DNA of 64,000 bases from Cardiocondyla obscurior (GCF_019399895.1 NC_091883.1:2894377-2958376); one strand, 5' to 3'; positions 1-12,142 are shown, counted from the first letter of the stretch. The notes: a model not told the origin generated them from the sequence alone. Program-made: numbers and translations.

Positions 1-453
1 TATCTAAAAATTTAATTGTTTTTTTTTTTTATTAATAAAATATAGTACACATAGTTGAAACACAAAATTATTTTTAAAAAATCAGTTTTTAATTTTTGTT
101 ATCAATTTTTTTTATGTTGCATCAAAAAAAATTTTTTTTTATTTTAAGTACAAAAATGTATAATCACGATAAAAGCGTTTTTTTTTTATTGCTTTTAATT
201 GTAAACATTTAAAAACAAAAATTGCCATTAATTAATTTCAAATTTCACTATTAAAAAAAATAATAAAACAAAAAAATACATTTTTTTAAATTACTAGTAA
301 AATGATTTTAGAGATCAAGACAGAAATGTTGATGAAATGATTTTTATTTGTTACTAAATTCATCTATGCAGTACCACCGACTAAAAACTCGGTAGGAACT
401 TATTTGACATGCCTATCTGGCGATGCCCTTTGTTAAGACAAATTAATAGTAAC
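1..453. other. AT-rich intergenic DNA
   Basis: Long A and T tracts; no gene, structured RNA or named repeat seen. Confidence 0.6.
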
Positions 454-971
454 CGGACTTTCAACTTTATTCTTAAATTAAATAAAATTTCGTTTTTGGT
501 TTAAAATATTTTTTTTTTAATTTAATAAATGTGACGTAATGATGTGCTTTTTAACATTTTAACAATAGTTTTGCAAGTGTTTTAGAATTAGTTTTAAGTA
601 GAAGTTGAACCATTAAATTGAAAAAAAAAATTGGGACCATTTAAATAAGAATTGGAAAAAAATTGGGACCATTTAAATAAGTATTGGAAAAAAAATTGGG
701 ACCATTTAAATAAGAATTGGAAAAAAATTGAGACCATTTAAATAAGAATTGGAAAAAAAATTGAGACCATTTATATAAGAATTGAAACAAATAAATTGGG
801 ACCATTTATTTAAGAATCGGTTTTGGACCATTCATATAAAAATTCAATAAAAATGGTCTTAAATTATTAAATTAAAAAAAAAAAAAATATTTTTAACCAA
901 AAACCAAATTTTACTTAATTTAAGAATAAAGTCAAACCATTAAATTGAAAAAAAAAATTGGGACCATTTAG
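454..971. repeat. GGGACCATTT tandem array 1 with inverted arms
   Basis: About six imperfect units of around 33 bp (AAATTGGGACCATTTAAATA and a GGAAAAAAA spacer). The array sits between inverted arms: the AT-rich sequence at about 454-530 is the reverse complement of 856-930, both built around a TTTTTGGTT/AACCAAAAA core. Confidence 0.75.
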
Positions 972-1743
972 ACTGTTTATTTTTCTGGGCTAACTACCGA
1001 TGTAGTACGGAAAATGTGAGACCCTCGTTCACGAGTAAACTAATTCTTCTCAGTGGACAGTAATACCTTCTGCTTTCCCAGAAGTCTTCGAAACGTGGGA
1101 AGCGAAAGGCAGAAGCCCTGAAGTATGTTATACATGTGCCGAGAAATGAGTGGCGCTCGGCCATGTGGTGAGAAAAGCAGTGGTTGAGAAAGGGAGAGAG
1201 AAAGAGAGCAAGAGCGACTCGAAAGTTTCCGTCTGGAAAATATATTTCGCGCGGTGGGAAACATAAATAATTTGACAGGTGCGCAAAAAAATACTTACGT
1301 CACGTTCGTGACATTAAAATATTAATAATGAATCTAACGACAATTAAAAGGCAGAGACGTATCTGTAAGTTTTATTTAATTAGAAAAAAAAAAAATAAAA
1401 ATAAAAAAAAAGAAGAAGAAAAAGAAAAGGCAACGACATAGAAATGTTTTCCCTTATTTTGTCGAGGCGAATGTTCCACGCGGAAAAGAAAAAAAGAAAA
1501 ATAACGGGCGGCTTCTGGAAAAATGTTCTTCCGCCTCGGTTAATGTATGCTAATTAAATTTCAGAATGGGATAATAATTTCACGGCCGCTTTTCGCCGCG
1601 GCGGTATTCGCTTAATTATATTTTCCACGCGCTGTAATGACGCGAGAACTTGGACGTTGTATTTAGTTTTTTTTTTTCCGGCTTGCGTTTATCACAAAGA
1701 CAACTTTCTGCCGTCGTTACGTATCAAACGGACGTTTCTCTAA
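972..1743. other. Intergenic
   Basis: Nothing recognisable; a short purine-rich stretch only. Confidence 0.6.
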
Positions 1744-2166
1744 GTGTGTGATGCTGGCACCCTCAATTTAAAATTTTCAAAAAATTCAAGTTACATTTGT
1801 TTGTCCATCGTTTGTCCACGTATGTCCAACTAAAAATTTTTTTTAATTATTTGATTTGACGGAGTAAACAAATGAATACCTCATAAATTTTATTAAAATA
1901 ATTCAATTTGTAGATGTTTACCTCACATATATGGTTTTAATTTTTTAACTTAGATATAACTTCTTATTAAAAGTTGAACAAATAAAATTTTTAGTTGGAC
2001 ATACGTGGACAAACGATGGACAAACGTATGACACCCAGAAAATAAAGAAATTGTATTGTGGGGGTGCTGGTACCAAAATAATTATTGTAAATAATTTTTT
2101 TTATAAAGGTGAACAAATAAAATGGACAAACAAATGCAACTTAAATTAAAAAAAAATTTTAATTTG
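1744..2166. mobile_element. GTGTGTGATGCTGGCACC MITE, composite or damaged copies
   Basis: Starts with the family terminus, then an inverted pair around GTCCACGTATGTCCAAC and its complement. A second partial copy follows (about 2056-2166) that lacks the outer right terminus. Confidence 0.6.
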
Positions 2167-3291
2167 GATCGAGCCCAGGGTGGAAAGGTGCAAATTTCCG
2201 CGAAATCTCACGAGGCAAAATACCACCGCCGTTCTTTCGAGGCAGTCTCGCTTGGCAGAGCGCAAAACAACCACGACGTTCGGCTTAACCATCTCGCTCG
2301 GCTAACGGAAAACGGTACCACGGCGTCGGGAATACTGAAATTATTGCCGCAACCGTCGTTTGTCATTGTTAAAAAAAACAAAAAAGAAAAAAAAAGAAAG
2401 AAAATGACCGGAGCGTTCTCGGTCGTCGATAAACTCGTGAATATAATCGATTGTCTCGCGACAAGAACGCAAATATTTGTTTTATTACGGCTTGCCGTAG
2501 TTATCTGTTTCCGAGCAACAGGCGCTGAGTAAGATCGGTTTTGCACATCAAGCTCACTCGTCAAAACCCGTAAATGAAGGCTGATGTGGAACGATTTTTA
2601 CAAACATTAAAGCGCAACAAAAACGGTTATTTTAAGAAGCCTGATAATGGTCTTTATAATTAGAAATCCTCTCTCTTTTTCTCTATCTTTCCTCTGTTTT
2701 TTTTCTTTTTCCCGAGAAATAAAAAAAGAACTCATCCGTTGCCCGTATAAATTCCATTCGCCTTCGCTGCGTTACTAATCAGAATGCTTTCATTTGCAGT
2801 CCACTTGTTGCTCGGGAACTGAAGGACTCCCGAGTACAGCCGCGTTAAATAAAAAACATGAGCAATGGAATGTCTGTTTCATGATTTCGCACCGCGGTTC
2901 GTTTCTCGTCTGCGGCTAAGTCATCGGCGACGTATCGACGCAGGAAAATCGGTCGCGCGATCGGTTGCAGGTGAGCACAAGGTGCCAGCCACGGACGCAG
3001 ATCGCGATCTGAATGATTAATACACGGGGAACAAAGGAACGCACGGAGGCATCGCCGTTGTTTGTTACATTTAATGTTAATCGACGGCGATGCGCCCTGG
3101 TCGCGCAAGTCTTGCGGTTGTTATCGCGCGAGGGAATCGAACGAAATTAATCTTTAATCGTGGGTGGTTATCAGAGATAAAAATCTGGTACTTGCAGCTG
3201 ATATATCAACATCAATTGATTTCACGATAGTTGACTTGGAATTCGAAACCGCCTGTTTGATTTTCGAGCAGTTTTTTTAAAGTCGTAAAAT
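2167..3291. other. Intergenic
   Basis: Two overlapping open frames on opposite strands (2122-2564) include repeat sequence and poly-Lys; no family resemblance. Confidence 0.6.
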
Positions 3292-3430
3292 AATAATTAT
3301 TCTGACAGGAGTACAAGGTAAATAAATTCTGTTGCGTTAAAAAGATATAATTTTTAAATTAAATCGGACCGTCATATCTTTTTAACGCAACAGAATTGAT
3401 TTACCTTGTACTCCTGTCAGAATAATTATT
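3292..3430. mobile_element. Foldback element, 57-bp arms
   Basis: Arms 3292-3348 and 3374-3430 are inverted copies with a single mismatch around a 25-bp spacer; they include CTGACAGGAGTACAAGGTAA. No coding capacity. Confidence 0.8.
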
Positions 3431-3710
3431 TAAAAATTAAGTTGGACCATTTAATAAAAAAAAAAATATTAAAACCATTTATATAAGAATTGAAAGAAAA
3501 AAATTGGGACCATTTAAATAATTGGAAAAAAAATTGGGACCATTTATTAAAGAATCCGTTTTAGACCATTTATAAAAATTCAATAAAAATGGTCTTGAAT
3601 TATTAAATTAAAAAAAAAAAAAATATTTTTAACCAAAAACCAAATTTTACTTAACTTAAAAATAAAATCGGACCATTGAATTCAAAAAAGAAATTAAAAC
3701 CATTTTTTTT
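3431..3710. repeat. GGGACCATTT array 2
   Basis: A shorter member of the same family, with TTGGGACCATTTAAATAATT units, the TTTTTAACCAAAAACC arm and degenerate ends. Confidence 0.7.
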
Positions 3711-4045
3711 TTTTCTCTTAATAAGTTGCAGCGTGATATTCCTGCTTCTACCGCTTTTGTTTATAATAGAATACTTCGCGCTCGAACATTCCCTTGCTGC
3801 AGTCGAGCGTCTAGTTTTCCGCGTGGAGTTCACCTCGCTTGTGAAATCGCGCTGGAGAAGGGTACCGTTACTTCGCCTCGAGAAAGAGACAGTTTCTATC
3901 GCGAGGGCGAGTAGGGATCTAACTTGCAGTCATAAACGTATAGTCGCCGTAGATAGTACGCCGCGAGTAACCATGCGCGACTGCAATCAGATACAGAGCC
4001 CATGCGTCTTTGAGACAAATCCACCCACAAATGGGGAGAAAAACG

Positions 4046-4208
4046 AGGTGTGTGATGCTGGCACCCCCAAATTAAAATTTTCCAAAAATTCAAGTTGTAT
4101 TTGTTTGTCCATCGTTTGTCCACGTATGTCCAACTAAAAATTTTATTTGTTTAACTTTTAAAAAGAAGAATGGACATTTTAATTTGCGGGTGCCAGCATC
4201 ACACACCT
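4046..4208. mobile_element. GTGTGTGATGCTGGCACC MITE, complete 163-bp copy
   Basis: Perfectly inverted ends AGGTGTGTGATGCTGGCACC and GGTGCCAGCATCACACACCT, with an AT-rich interior. No coding capacity; non-autonomous DNA transposon. Confidence 0.8.
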
Positions 4209-5892
4209 TTTTACCCGAGTGTTTGAAACTAGAAGTGTGTTTTGTTATTTTTACGAGCATAATTTTTCTTAATTTGCGACAGCCGTCGAGAGCTCCGCGT
4301 TCTTGCACAAGACGACGCCCGAGACACGGGGATAATCACACCTGTATATTCCTAACGCGAGATATGTTTGGGTTATTCCTGCGGCCACGCAAGGCTGCGG
4401 AGTTCGATTCGAGCCGTCGTTTTATGCTTCGCTGGCTACCGCTCCTCTATGTCTCTCCTCCGGTGCGGTGAAGGCGAAGGAAAGGACAGACGCTGCCTCG
4501 AGAACACGCGGGGAGGGGAAAGAGGAAAAACGCGTTCTTGCTACCGTCGCGGTCTGCTTTTTCAACCAGGCGATACTTCGCCGGGGAATTCAATGAAGAA
4601 TTACCGCATAATTTTCAACCCCGACTCGCCGTCCAGCTTCCCTATTTGGCGGCGCATTTTTACCGACTTTTATCATCCCGCCTTTACGCCGAGGGACACT
4701 CGACGTCGCGAGCACGAAGCTGAGGAACGCGAGCGCGTGCTTGAAGAGCGGTAATGATGTTTGTTGAAGAAACTCGAGTGGTTGCCAATGACAGTTTCGA
4801 CCGGAGGAAGTTGAAAAATGCAATCGAAGCAAAACGTGCGTGGAAAAGTTCTGCTAATACGAAGAAGGACGTTCCTGCGCCGCGCTCGGCATCGAGAGTT
4901 TATTTCTACATATTTCGTACCGATTACATATCGATGTAATCGAGCGGGAATAATGATTTTCTTGCGAAAGGAGAGTCTCGGTCGCATTTTATACTAGCCC
5001 ATTTTTATTATTTTATAACAATTTTCGTACTAAAAAATTGGTTTTCTTTTTTTGTAAATATTACGAACTGTGCCGCTGTTAATTTAAAAACGCTGAATTA
5101 CATGTCCAGGAAATTCCGTTTTCGTGCAACCCTACGAGCTGTAAGAGGCTGTATTCGTAAAGGATGTTGTGTACCTTCCCTTTATGGAAGGTTACCTAGG
5201 CGAACCTGTCCTAATATTTACGGAATTGAGGCGCTCCTTTATTCTACTCGTCGTCTTTTTCCCAAAGAGGACACCGCAAAGTGGCCGAGGGCCTTTTGAC
5301 TGTGTACGCATCTTTTGTGGACTTCGTGCATCACGAAGCAACCACTTATCTCTCACAAAGTGCTGCAATTTAGGATCCTTCATAATTATAGAGGGAATAT
5401 TGCACTTGAAGATGTCACAGATCATCTTCAAGTATTTGAAAATATATCGCCGACTAAGATGCTATTTTTTTTGTAATTCTTTAAACTCGACTTATATATA
5501 AAAATATAAAGCGCGTTTTTGCGATTCGTTAAACGGGCCTAATGGCAAAACGAGGAGGTATCTCACGTCATTAATGTGACGAAAAACGAAATGTGATAAA
5601 AAGTGCGACATGTGCTGTTACATGGAGCTGCCAAGTGTGTTCAATATACCCACATGGCTGGCAAAGAACTTAAACCTTTTTTATCTTGTACAAACGTACT
5701 CTCCTGCCGCGTATGAACTGAACTTCGTGTGTGACCGCGTTTTCGCAAGCTACGCCAACGCTTAGAAAAGAAAAAAAAAAAGAAAAATATGCCTTGAAGG
5801 GCAGAGGACGCGAAGAGATGTGTGACGCTGGCACCCGTTGCAATAGTTATTCGTTTCTTAAATTGGCTTGATATTATTTGGATCTTCGTGCA
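4209..5892. other. Intergenic
   Basis: GC-richer around 4300-4750. A perfect 11-bp hairpin ACTTGAAGATG/CATCTTCAAGT lies at 5404-5433. No gene recognised. Confidence 0.6.
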
Positions 5893-6155
5893 TTTATTTA
5901 TCCGCGTAGTAAATCCACCAGTTCCGCTCAACTATAGGAACATTTTAGTTACGCAAGCTTTAATATTTTTAATCGCACTTTCTCGACTCATTCTTGATTC
6001 AAGTAAACTCGATGCTCGTCGCGCTTCTAGGCTCACGATTTTTGTAAAAGTGCACCGTAAGAAAAAAAAAAAAAAACGAATAACCCAAAATATTTTTTTA
6101 ACTAATGTTCCTATAGTTGAGCGAAACTGGTGGATTTACTACGCGGATAAATAAA
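5893..6155. mobile_element. MITE with about 52-bp terminal inverted repeats
   Basis: Left arm begins TTTATTTATCCGCGTAGTAA and the right arm is its complement, with one substitution and a 2-bp gap near the inner ends. The left side abuts a lone GTGTGACGCTGGCACCC terminus of another family (5820-5838). Confidence 0.8.
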
Positions 6156-6296
6156 ATTATATTTTAAATTATATTGTAAAAATATTTTTAAATTAACAAT
6201 TGCAGAAAAATTCGAATTAAAATTTACGAAAAATTCTTTGTTGCTAAGATTTATTTAAAAAAAAAGACGAAAGAAAAAGAAAATTAGATTATTAAA

Positions 6297-6514
6297 CCAT
6301 AATCGGGTGGGTCGGTGCCGGGAAGGGTTAAGAAGTATACGCTCGTGATTCCTCAACTCTTCCTACAAGTTAATGGTACCAATGCGAGATTAAAGTGGGG
6401 GTTTAGTCGGTAGTGGGCAGCCTCGATGTAAGACCTGAGCCCGACATAACCCTCTCCCTTCCCCAGGGGAGAGGGTATGCCTAAATGCATTCCCCCAATA
6501 TATAAAAAAAAAAA
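6297..6514 (+). mobile_element. LINE 3' end, 5'-truncated copy A
   Basis: Same family as the copies at 9.5, 11.9, 47.6 and 59.9 kb: CGGGTGGGTCGGTGCCGG, a stem-loop (6321-6332 with 6352-6363, weakened), a CCCTCTCCC/GGGAGAGGG hairpin and an A tail. AGATTATTAAA occurs at 6286-6296 and 6515-6525 as the target duplication. Confidence 0.8.
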
Positions 6515-6525
6515 AGATTATTAAA

Positions 6526-7897
6526 ACAATCGGGTAATTTTTTGTTTCTTTTTAATTCACATGTCTATCATGCAAAATAAACGGAAAGTAATGTGCTTCA
6601 CCTGTGCACGGTTTCAACGAGCACCGTCGACTTTATTATCGCTTAACAGATAAGAAATTGCGTATCTCGGCGCCGTGATAAGAAGCTCGGGCTGTCCTTG
6701 CGATAAACAAGTCGGAAGGAACCGTCGACGTGGCCCGGATAAAATAAATCCCCTCCGTACTTTCGCAGATAATAGATGACCGTGAATAAATAGGCGGGAG
6801 GCATTTTCATTTTTTACGGGTGAAGAAATAAAATAATAAGACTCGCTTCTTTTCATGCCGAAAATGCGACGGCGTTTTTCAGCGCGATCTCTCTTTCCCT
6901 TTTCCTCGCTCTCTCTTTTTCTCCCACGCGCGGCAAGATGCCACGAAGTTAAATATATCTTGTTAAATAGTTAATTAGGCCTTAGTTAGTTCGGTTCGTC
7001 CAGAGCACCCGCGCGAGAACGAGGCCAATGGTACGACATCGCCCGCTAGAACTTATATCAAAAATGGTATAACATACGTAAAAGGCGAGCCGTGCAAATT
7101 GATTAAATATGTGCCGCGGCATCCGGGGTCCATTAACGTAGGAATAAATCCGTGCCGGTAATCTACGATCACCTCCGAACGCGGGATTCCCTTCCAGATC
7201 GGGCGGAAACCGCTCAAAGAAAGCCGCGGCGAGCGATTTGAAAGCATGCGCGAGCTCACGTCAATTACGGCGAGTAAAATCCGTTCGCGCGAATACAGCG
7301 ATAGGTATAATCTAAAACAGCGGCTGTGAATATCGCAAGAGAGGATGTCGTTACGTAAGGTTCGGCGCAGAGAACTCGTGCCTTCTAAAGTTCCTTTTTG
7401 CGCGGCAAAAGGAACGGCCTGAAGCCCAATGGCGTTGTAACGAAATCTGGCGATTCCCAGACTGAAACGCTAATTCACTTTGTCCGTTAAATTCTCCCGC
7501 AGCTTACACGTTATTACATTGAGATCTGATAACGCCAAGTGAATTTAAAAAAGTACATCGAATACTTTAGATGATTTTATTTTTTTTGTCAAAGTATACG
7601 TTTCAACCGTAATTAATTGAAATAATTTTATTACATCGTAAAGAATTTATTAATAGCGGCGAAATTTTTTATTCGCGTACGAAATGTAATTATATGGGTA
7701 AGATGTAACCCGCCCTCTCGCAATTCATTGAAACATCTCCGTTTCTACAAAAGGAAAGATTTCAAACATCTGCATCCTGTAGGAGACTGCAAATGATCTG
7801 AGAACCGCCTCGGACTTTCACTTTGATTCTGCTCTAAGTGGAGCGGACGTGGCAAGTGGTTTCGTGAGCGTAGATATCGGCGAATCCCCATATTGGC
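6526..7897. other. Intergenic
   Basis: No gene or repeat recognised. Confidence 0.6.
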
Positions 7898-8325
7898 AAT
7901 ATAAGAATTGAAACAAATAAATTGGGACCATTTATTTAAGAATCGGTTTTGGACCATTCATATAAAAATTCAATAAAAATGGTCTTGAATTATTAAATTA
8001 AAAAAAAAAAAAATATTTTTAACCAAAAACCAAATTTTACATAATTTAAGATAAAGTCGGACCATTAAGATGAAAAAAAAAATTGGGACCATATAAATAA
8101 GTATTGGAAAAAAAATTGGAACCATTTCAATAAGAATTGAAAAAACAATTGAGACCATTTAAATAAGAATTAGAAAAAAAATGGGACCATTTAAATAAGA
8201 AGTGGAAAAAAAATTGGGACCATTTAAATAAGTATTGGAAAAAAAATTGAGACCATTTAAATAAGAATTGGAAAAAAAATTGAGACCATTTAAATAAGAA
8301 TTGGAAAAAAAATTGAGACCATTTA
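7898..8325. repeat. GGGACCATTT array 3
   Basis: The AACCAAAAACCAAATTTTAC arm is followed by about eight units of around 33 bp. The array ends exactly where a CAGGGTGTC element begins. Confidence 0.75.
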
Positions 8326-8327
8326 TA

Positions 8328-8680
8328 CAGGGTGTCTCAGCCCATGTGTAAAATCCTATACAGATAGGTAGGTCTTAGGGAGATAAATAAAAAAAGTTCT
8401 TTAACGTTTTGAAAAATTCTCAATACTTATTAAAAAAAAAATTAATTTGTCTAGCGCAAGAGGACAAGAAAGCTATAGGTGAGTGAGCGCGATAGACGAC
8501 GGCGCCAATCGCCTGTCGCGCTCACTTGCCCGCAGCTTCCTTGTCGCTCTTGCGCTAGACAAATTAATTTTTTTCTCAATAACAATTGAGAATTTTATAA
8601 AATGTTAAATAATTTTTTTATTTATCTCCCTAAGACCTACCTATCTGTAGAGGATTTTACACGTGGGCTGAGACACCCTG
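8328..8680. mobile_element. CAGGGTGTCTCAG MITE, 353 bp, TA target
   Basis: Long imperfect inverted arms (each about 150 bp) ending CAGGGTGTCTCAGCCCA, flanked by TA on both sides, the target expected for Tc1/mariner-type elements. The inner arms include TGTCTAGCGCAAGAGGACAA. No transposase. Confidence 0.8.
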
Positions 8681-8682
8681 TA

Positions 8683-9244
8683 TTGTCGGAGCTGAAACGT
8701 TTCCTGTCGTACGTGCCAAACGTATGTACACATTCGATCTTGGTGTGAAAGGAGCCATTCAGAATCCCGCAATTGTTTTACGGTTTATATCGCGATAAAA
8801 TAAAATTATCAAATAATTTACGTAAAATGCCATTTACTTTATTATTTAAATGCCGAGGATTTATTTTCTCATTTGTATCTTTTGAAAGACTTAATTCTAT
8901 CGGTTCGATGTCCTAATGAGCAATTTATGATAAAAGACCCCGAGAAGTCTCTGCAGAAGCGCTCGAGGAAACGAATCCTATTCCGAGATGGTAACCGCGT
9001 CGACGTAACCGGTTGCTTTACATGTGTACGAGTTGCAGAATGCGTGGGCGAGCAGGAATGAGCGGTAGCGTGGAAAAAAGAATTAAAAAAAAATTCACAA
9101 CCGAGTCGGCAAACGTCAATCTTCGAATATTAAATCAGCGAGAATTAAACCAAAAATCGATGATAACATTGTTATAAATTTTAATTTGTCTAAACCTGTC
9201 TCTTTACTTGGAGAAAAATTATTCTTATCAAATTATGTAATATA
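8683..9244. other. Intergenic
   Basis: Nothing seen. Confidence 0.6.
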
Positions 9245-9720
9245 CTTTAAATAAAAATATAGGTAATAGGTAAATAAGTAATGGGTAATAAGTGGGTAAT
9301 AAGTAATAAGTAATGGGTAAATGGGTAATAAGTAATAAAAATATCCCACGAGGCACGGGGTCGGGTGCAGCAGGGGAGCTGCCCCGAACCCGACCCGAGA
9401 GTTATGTCGCTGCGGCGACACCAGAGAGGCCGGCCCGCCGTAATAGTGCGGGCCCCGTCGCCCTAAGTTCCGTGGGCGGCGGCGCGGGAGACCCACCCAA
9501 GCCACCGGGTGGGTCGGTGCCGAGGGGGTTGAGATGTATACGACCGTGATTCCTCAACCCCCTCACCAGCCATAGGCACCAGAGCGGGCAAAAGTCAGGT
9601 TTTAGCCGTGTATGGGACGTTAGATAGTTCGAGTCCGTGGGTAATAAGTAATAAGTAATGGGTAAATGGGTAATAAGTAATAAAAATATAGGTAATAGGT
9701 CAAAAAAATAGGTAAATAAA
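9245..9720. repeat. GGGTAATAAGTAAT-type simple tandem repeats
   Basis: Imperfect tandem arrays of 7-8 bp units such as AAGTAAT and GGGTAAT flank the GC-rich insertion on both sides. Confidence 0.8.
9345..9636 (+). mobile_element. GC-rich LINE-related insertion B between 53-bp direct repeats
   Basis: This 292-bp GC-rich block contains the ACCGGGTGGGTCGGTGCCG core and the perfect 12-bp stem (9522-9533 with 9553-9564) of the LINE tail family. It extends further 5' than most copies and has a different 3' end without an A tail. An identical 53-bp TAATAAG-rich sequence lies on each side (9292-9344 and 9637-9689). Confidence 0.7.
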
Positions 9721-10658
9721 AAATCAGATGCACCAGCTTGGAATCTACAGTTTCACGAGATTAGTAAAATACATAATAAATTGCGGTAAATGGGAAGACT
9801 ACCGCTGTTGCATTCGAGAGAACAAGGGAGACGGCGCATATGCAAATTAGTTTCTAGAAATTTTTTCAACCATGTCACCGTGAAATCACGCTTGTACCAG
9901 GACATGGGTACTACCTTACATTCGTAAATAGTAGCATGTTTTCGAGAGAGTGCCTGGGAATACTAAGTGTGTCGCATCGAGAATTCCTAAAATGAACGCC
10001 GCGTGTTCATACGTGCACCGTCCACGCTCACCCGCCACGTTTATCTTTCCTGGGAAAAACGAAATATTCGCCTGCTGCGTGCCGCATAAATTTTTATTTA
10101 TTTATTTCATCCCGTTATAATCAAGCGAGAAATAATCGCACGACGATTCCTTAATATTGAATAATTACAGGCAATATTTTTGCAGATTAAGTAATTAATC
10201 GCGGTCATTAATCGTCTGTTAATACACGAGAACAAGTGCGTGAATCACGAAAGGGAAACTCGGCAACACTTTGAATCGCAATCACAGTGCTTCTAATCTG
10301 AATGAAGTATCCAGTGAGAATATGTTGAAGGACACGGTGCAGGGAAAGGGGGGAAATCTCGCGGAACATCATCGCGGAAACAAACGTTCCTTATCTTCTC
10401 TCGTTTGTCTGTACGACGGAGTGTATGTAATCAGTGCCACGCGTCTGCATTATCAATGGGAAACGATTAATAGTGAGAAAATCTAACGAGAACCACCCAC
10501 ACATTCGATTGTAACGAGTTCCTTTTACGAGAAAATAACTTGCGTCATTTTTTAAAAAATTTCGTTCGGCTAAAAGTTCCCTGTTGGCTACCGCGTGCGC
10601 ACTCCGCGTAATTTTGTCTTGCACGCTGACGAAATGATAAAACGGCAACATTAAAATT
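9721..10658. other. Region upstream of the integrase ORF
   Basis: No reverse transcriptase, protease, gag-like or LTR sequence was recognised here, which leaves the integrase isolated. Confidence 0.55.
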
Positions 10659-11912
10659 ATGTCGAAACTGTCATATGTGCTAGTCGCGTATTACTCGTTT
10701 TTTTTTCTTTTTTACGCAACGCTGGGGAGTAAAAGTGAAAATGCGCTGCTATCGACGTTTTACGAGCGAAGACTATGCATAACAAGATGTTTATACGCGA
10801 AAATACGCGATAGATTAGAAAAAGAAAGGGAAGTGAAAGATTATGAGATGCGCGACGGAGTCATCTACCGTAAAGAAAAAAATAAAAAACTCCGGTTCTA
10901 TGTCCCGCGATCGATGGAGTCGAGCGTGATTCGCACGTGCCACGATGATCTCGGTCACGTCGGGATCGATAAAGTCATCGAAAACGTCGCGAGAACTTAT
11001 TGGTTCCCTCAGATGCGAGCGAGGGTACGCGACTACATCGATAATTGCCTCAAATGCGTTGAATTTTCCCCGCCGAACGGGAAGGCCGAGGGGTTTTTGC
11101 ATAGCATACCCAAGGAAAGCGTGCCGTTCGCGACGGTGCACGTGGATCACGTCGGGCCATTTGAAAAAACTGGCCGGGGTTATCGATATTTATTTGTAAT
11201 TGTTGACGCATTCACCAAGCACGTGCGACTTTATCCTTGTAAGAGTACGACAACCGAGGAGACACTCCGGCATCTGCGCGACTATTTTCGAGCGTATAGC
11301 AAGCCCAAGCGATTAATTTCCGACCGAGGGACATGCTTCACGTCGGAAGCTTTCAAAGAATGTATGCGAAACGAAACGATCGAGCATGTATTGGTGGCGG
11401 TGGGCACGCCGAGGGCGAACGGACAGGTGGAGCGATACAACCGGATGATAACGCCCATGATAGCGAAATTATGCGAAACACCATCTAAATGGGATCGAGT
11501 TTTAGACGACGTAGAGTTTTCTATAAATAATACTGTTTGTCGCGTGACCGGCGAAACCCCGACCAGATTACTGTTTGGGGTAGAACAACGCGGAAAATCG
11601 AACGACTCTCTTCGAGAGATATTAATGAGAGAACACGAGGTCCAGCGGGACCTTGACGGGCTGCGGAATAAAGCGAGCGAAAAAATAAACGAAGCGCAAC
11701 GAGCGAACGCCGAAAGGTATAATTTGCGAAGAAAGGCAGCGCGCCGTTATAATGTCGGTGACTATATCGAAATTCGTAATGTAGAAACAGCGGCGGGTAT
11801 CAATAAGAAACTGATACCAAGATATAAAGGCCCGTATATTATAAAAAAAAGTCTTAGATCACATGTCGCGACGCTTGCGTATGAAATTGCTAAGTATCGT
11901 GCCGGAGGATGA
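10659..11912 (+). CDS. Ty3/gypsy-type retrotransposon integrase, intact solo ORF
   Basis: The 417-residue ORF has the integrase parts in order. A zinc-binding HHCC module is at His95, His100, Cys130 and Cys133. The catalytic core has Asp163 (HVDHVGPF), Asp222 (SDRGTCFTSEAF) and Glu258 (RANGQVERYN), with exactly 35 residues between the last two: a complete D,D-35-E triad. A basic C-terminal region with a GDYIEIRN strand and IPRYKGPYIIKK follows, as in gypsy-type polyproteins. In a full element this is the end of Pol; here no protease, reverse transcriptase, RNase H or LTR is visible, and an in-frame stop lies shortly before the ATG. The first 28 residues (hydrophobic, FFFLF) are not integrase-like. 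The ORF stops five bases before a LINE-tail insertion. It may be a recent fragment or a captured integrase gene. Confidence 0.88.
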   Translation: MSKLSYVLVAYYSFFFLFYATLGSKSENALLSTFYERRLCITRCLYAKIRDRLEKEREVKDYEMRDGVIYRKEKNKKLRFYVPRSMESSVIRTCHDDLGHVGIDKVIENVARTYWFPQMRARVRDYIDNCLKCVEFSPPNGKAEGFLHSIPKESVPFATVHVDHVGPFEKTGRGYRYLFVIVDAFTKHVRLYPCKSTTTEETLRHLRDYFRAYSKPKRLISDRGTCFTSEAFKECMRNETIEHVLVAVGTPRANGQVERYNRMITPMIAKLCETPSKWDRVLDDVEFSINNTVCRVTGETPTRLLFGVEQRGKSNDSLREILMREHEVQRDLDGLRNKASEKINEAQRANAERYNLRRKAARRYNVGDYIEIRNVETAAGINKKLIPRYKGPYIIKKSLRSHVATLAYEIAKYRAGG

Positions 11913-11917
11913 AGAAA

Positions 11918-12142
11918 CCGGGTGGGTCGGTGCCGGGGAGGTTGAGATGTTATACGCTCGTGATTCCTCAACCTTCCCAACAGTCAACGGCACCATATGA
12001 GGGCTAAAGTGGGGGTTTAGTCGGTAGTAGGTAACCTCGCCGCGTAAGACCTGAGTCCGACATAACCCTCTCCCTTCCCCAAGGGAGAGGGTATGCGTAA
12101 AGGCATTCCCCCACTATAAAAAAAAAAAAAAAAAAAGAAAGG
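11918..12142 (+). mobile_element. LINE 3' end, 5'-truncated copy C
   Basis: A GGTGGGTCGGTGCCGG-type 3' sequence ending in a long A tract. It is flanked by a 10-bp target duplication GGATGAAGAA (11908-11917 and again just after the tail), which shows insertion by target-primed reverse transcription. It holds a stem (11935-11946 with 11967-11978) and a second CT/AG-rich hairpin. It landed next to the integrase stop codon. Confidence 0.8.

Noticed and set aside
7898..8325. CRISPR-like regularly spaced repeats
   Set aside because: The unit is continuous with no unique spacers, sits in an insect genome and occurs as a dispersed minisatellite.
9627..9636. GTTCGAGTCC resembling a tRNA or SINE B box
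   Set aside because: No matching A box or cloverleaf at the right distance; it is the end of the LINE-related insertion.
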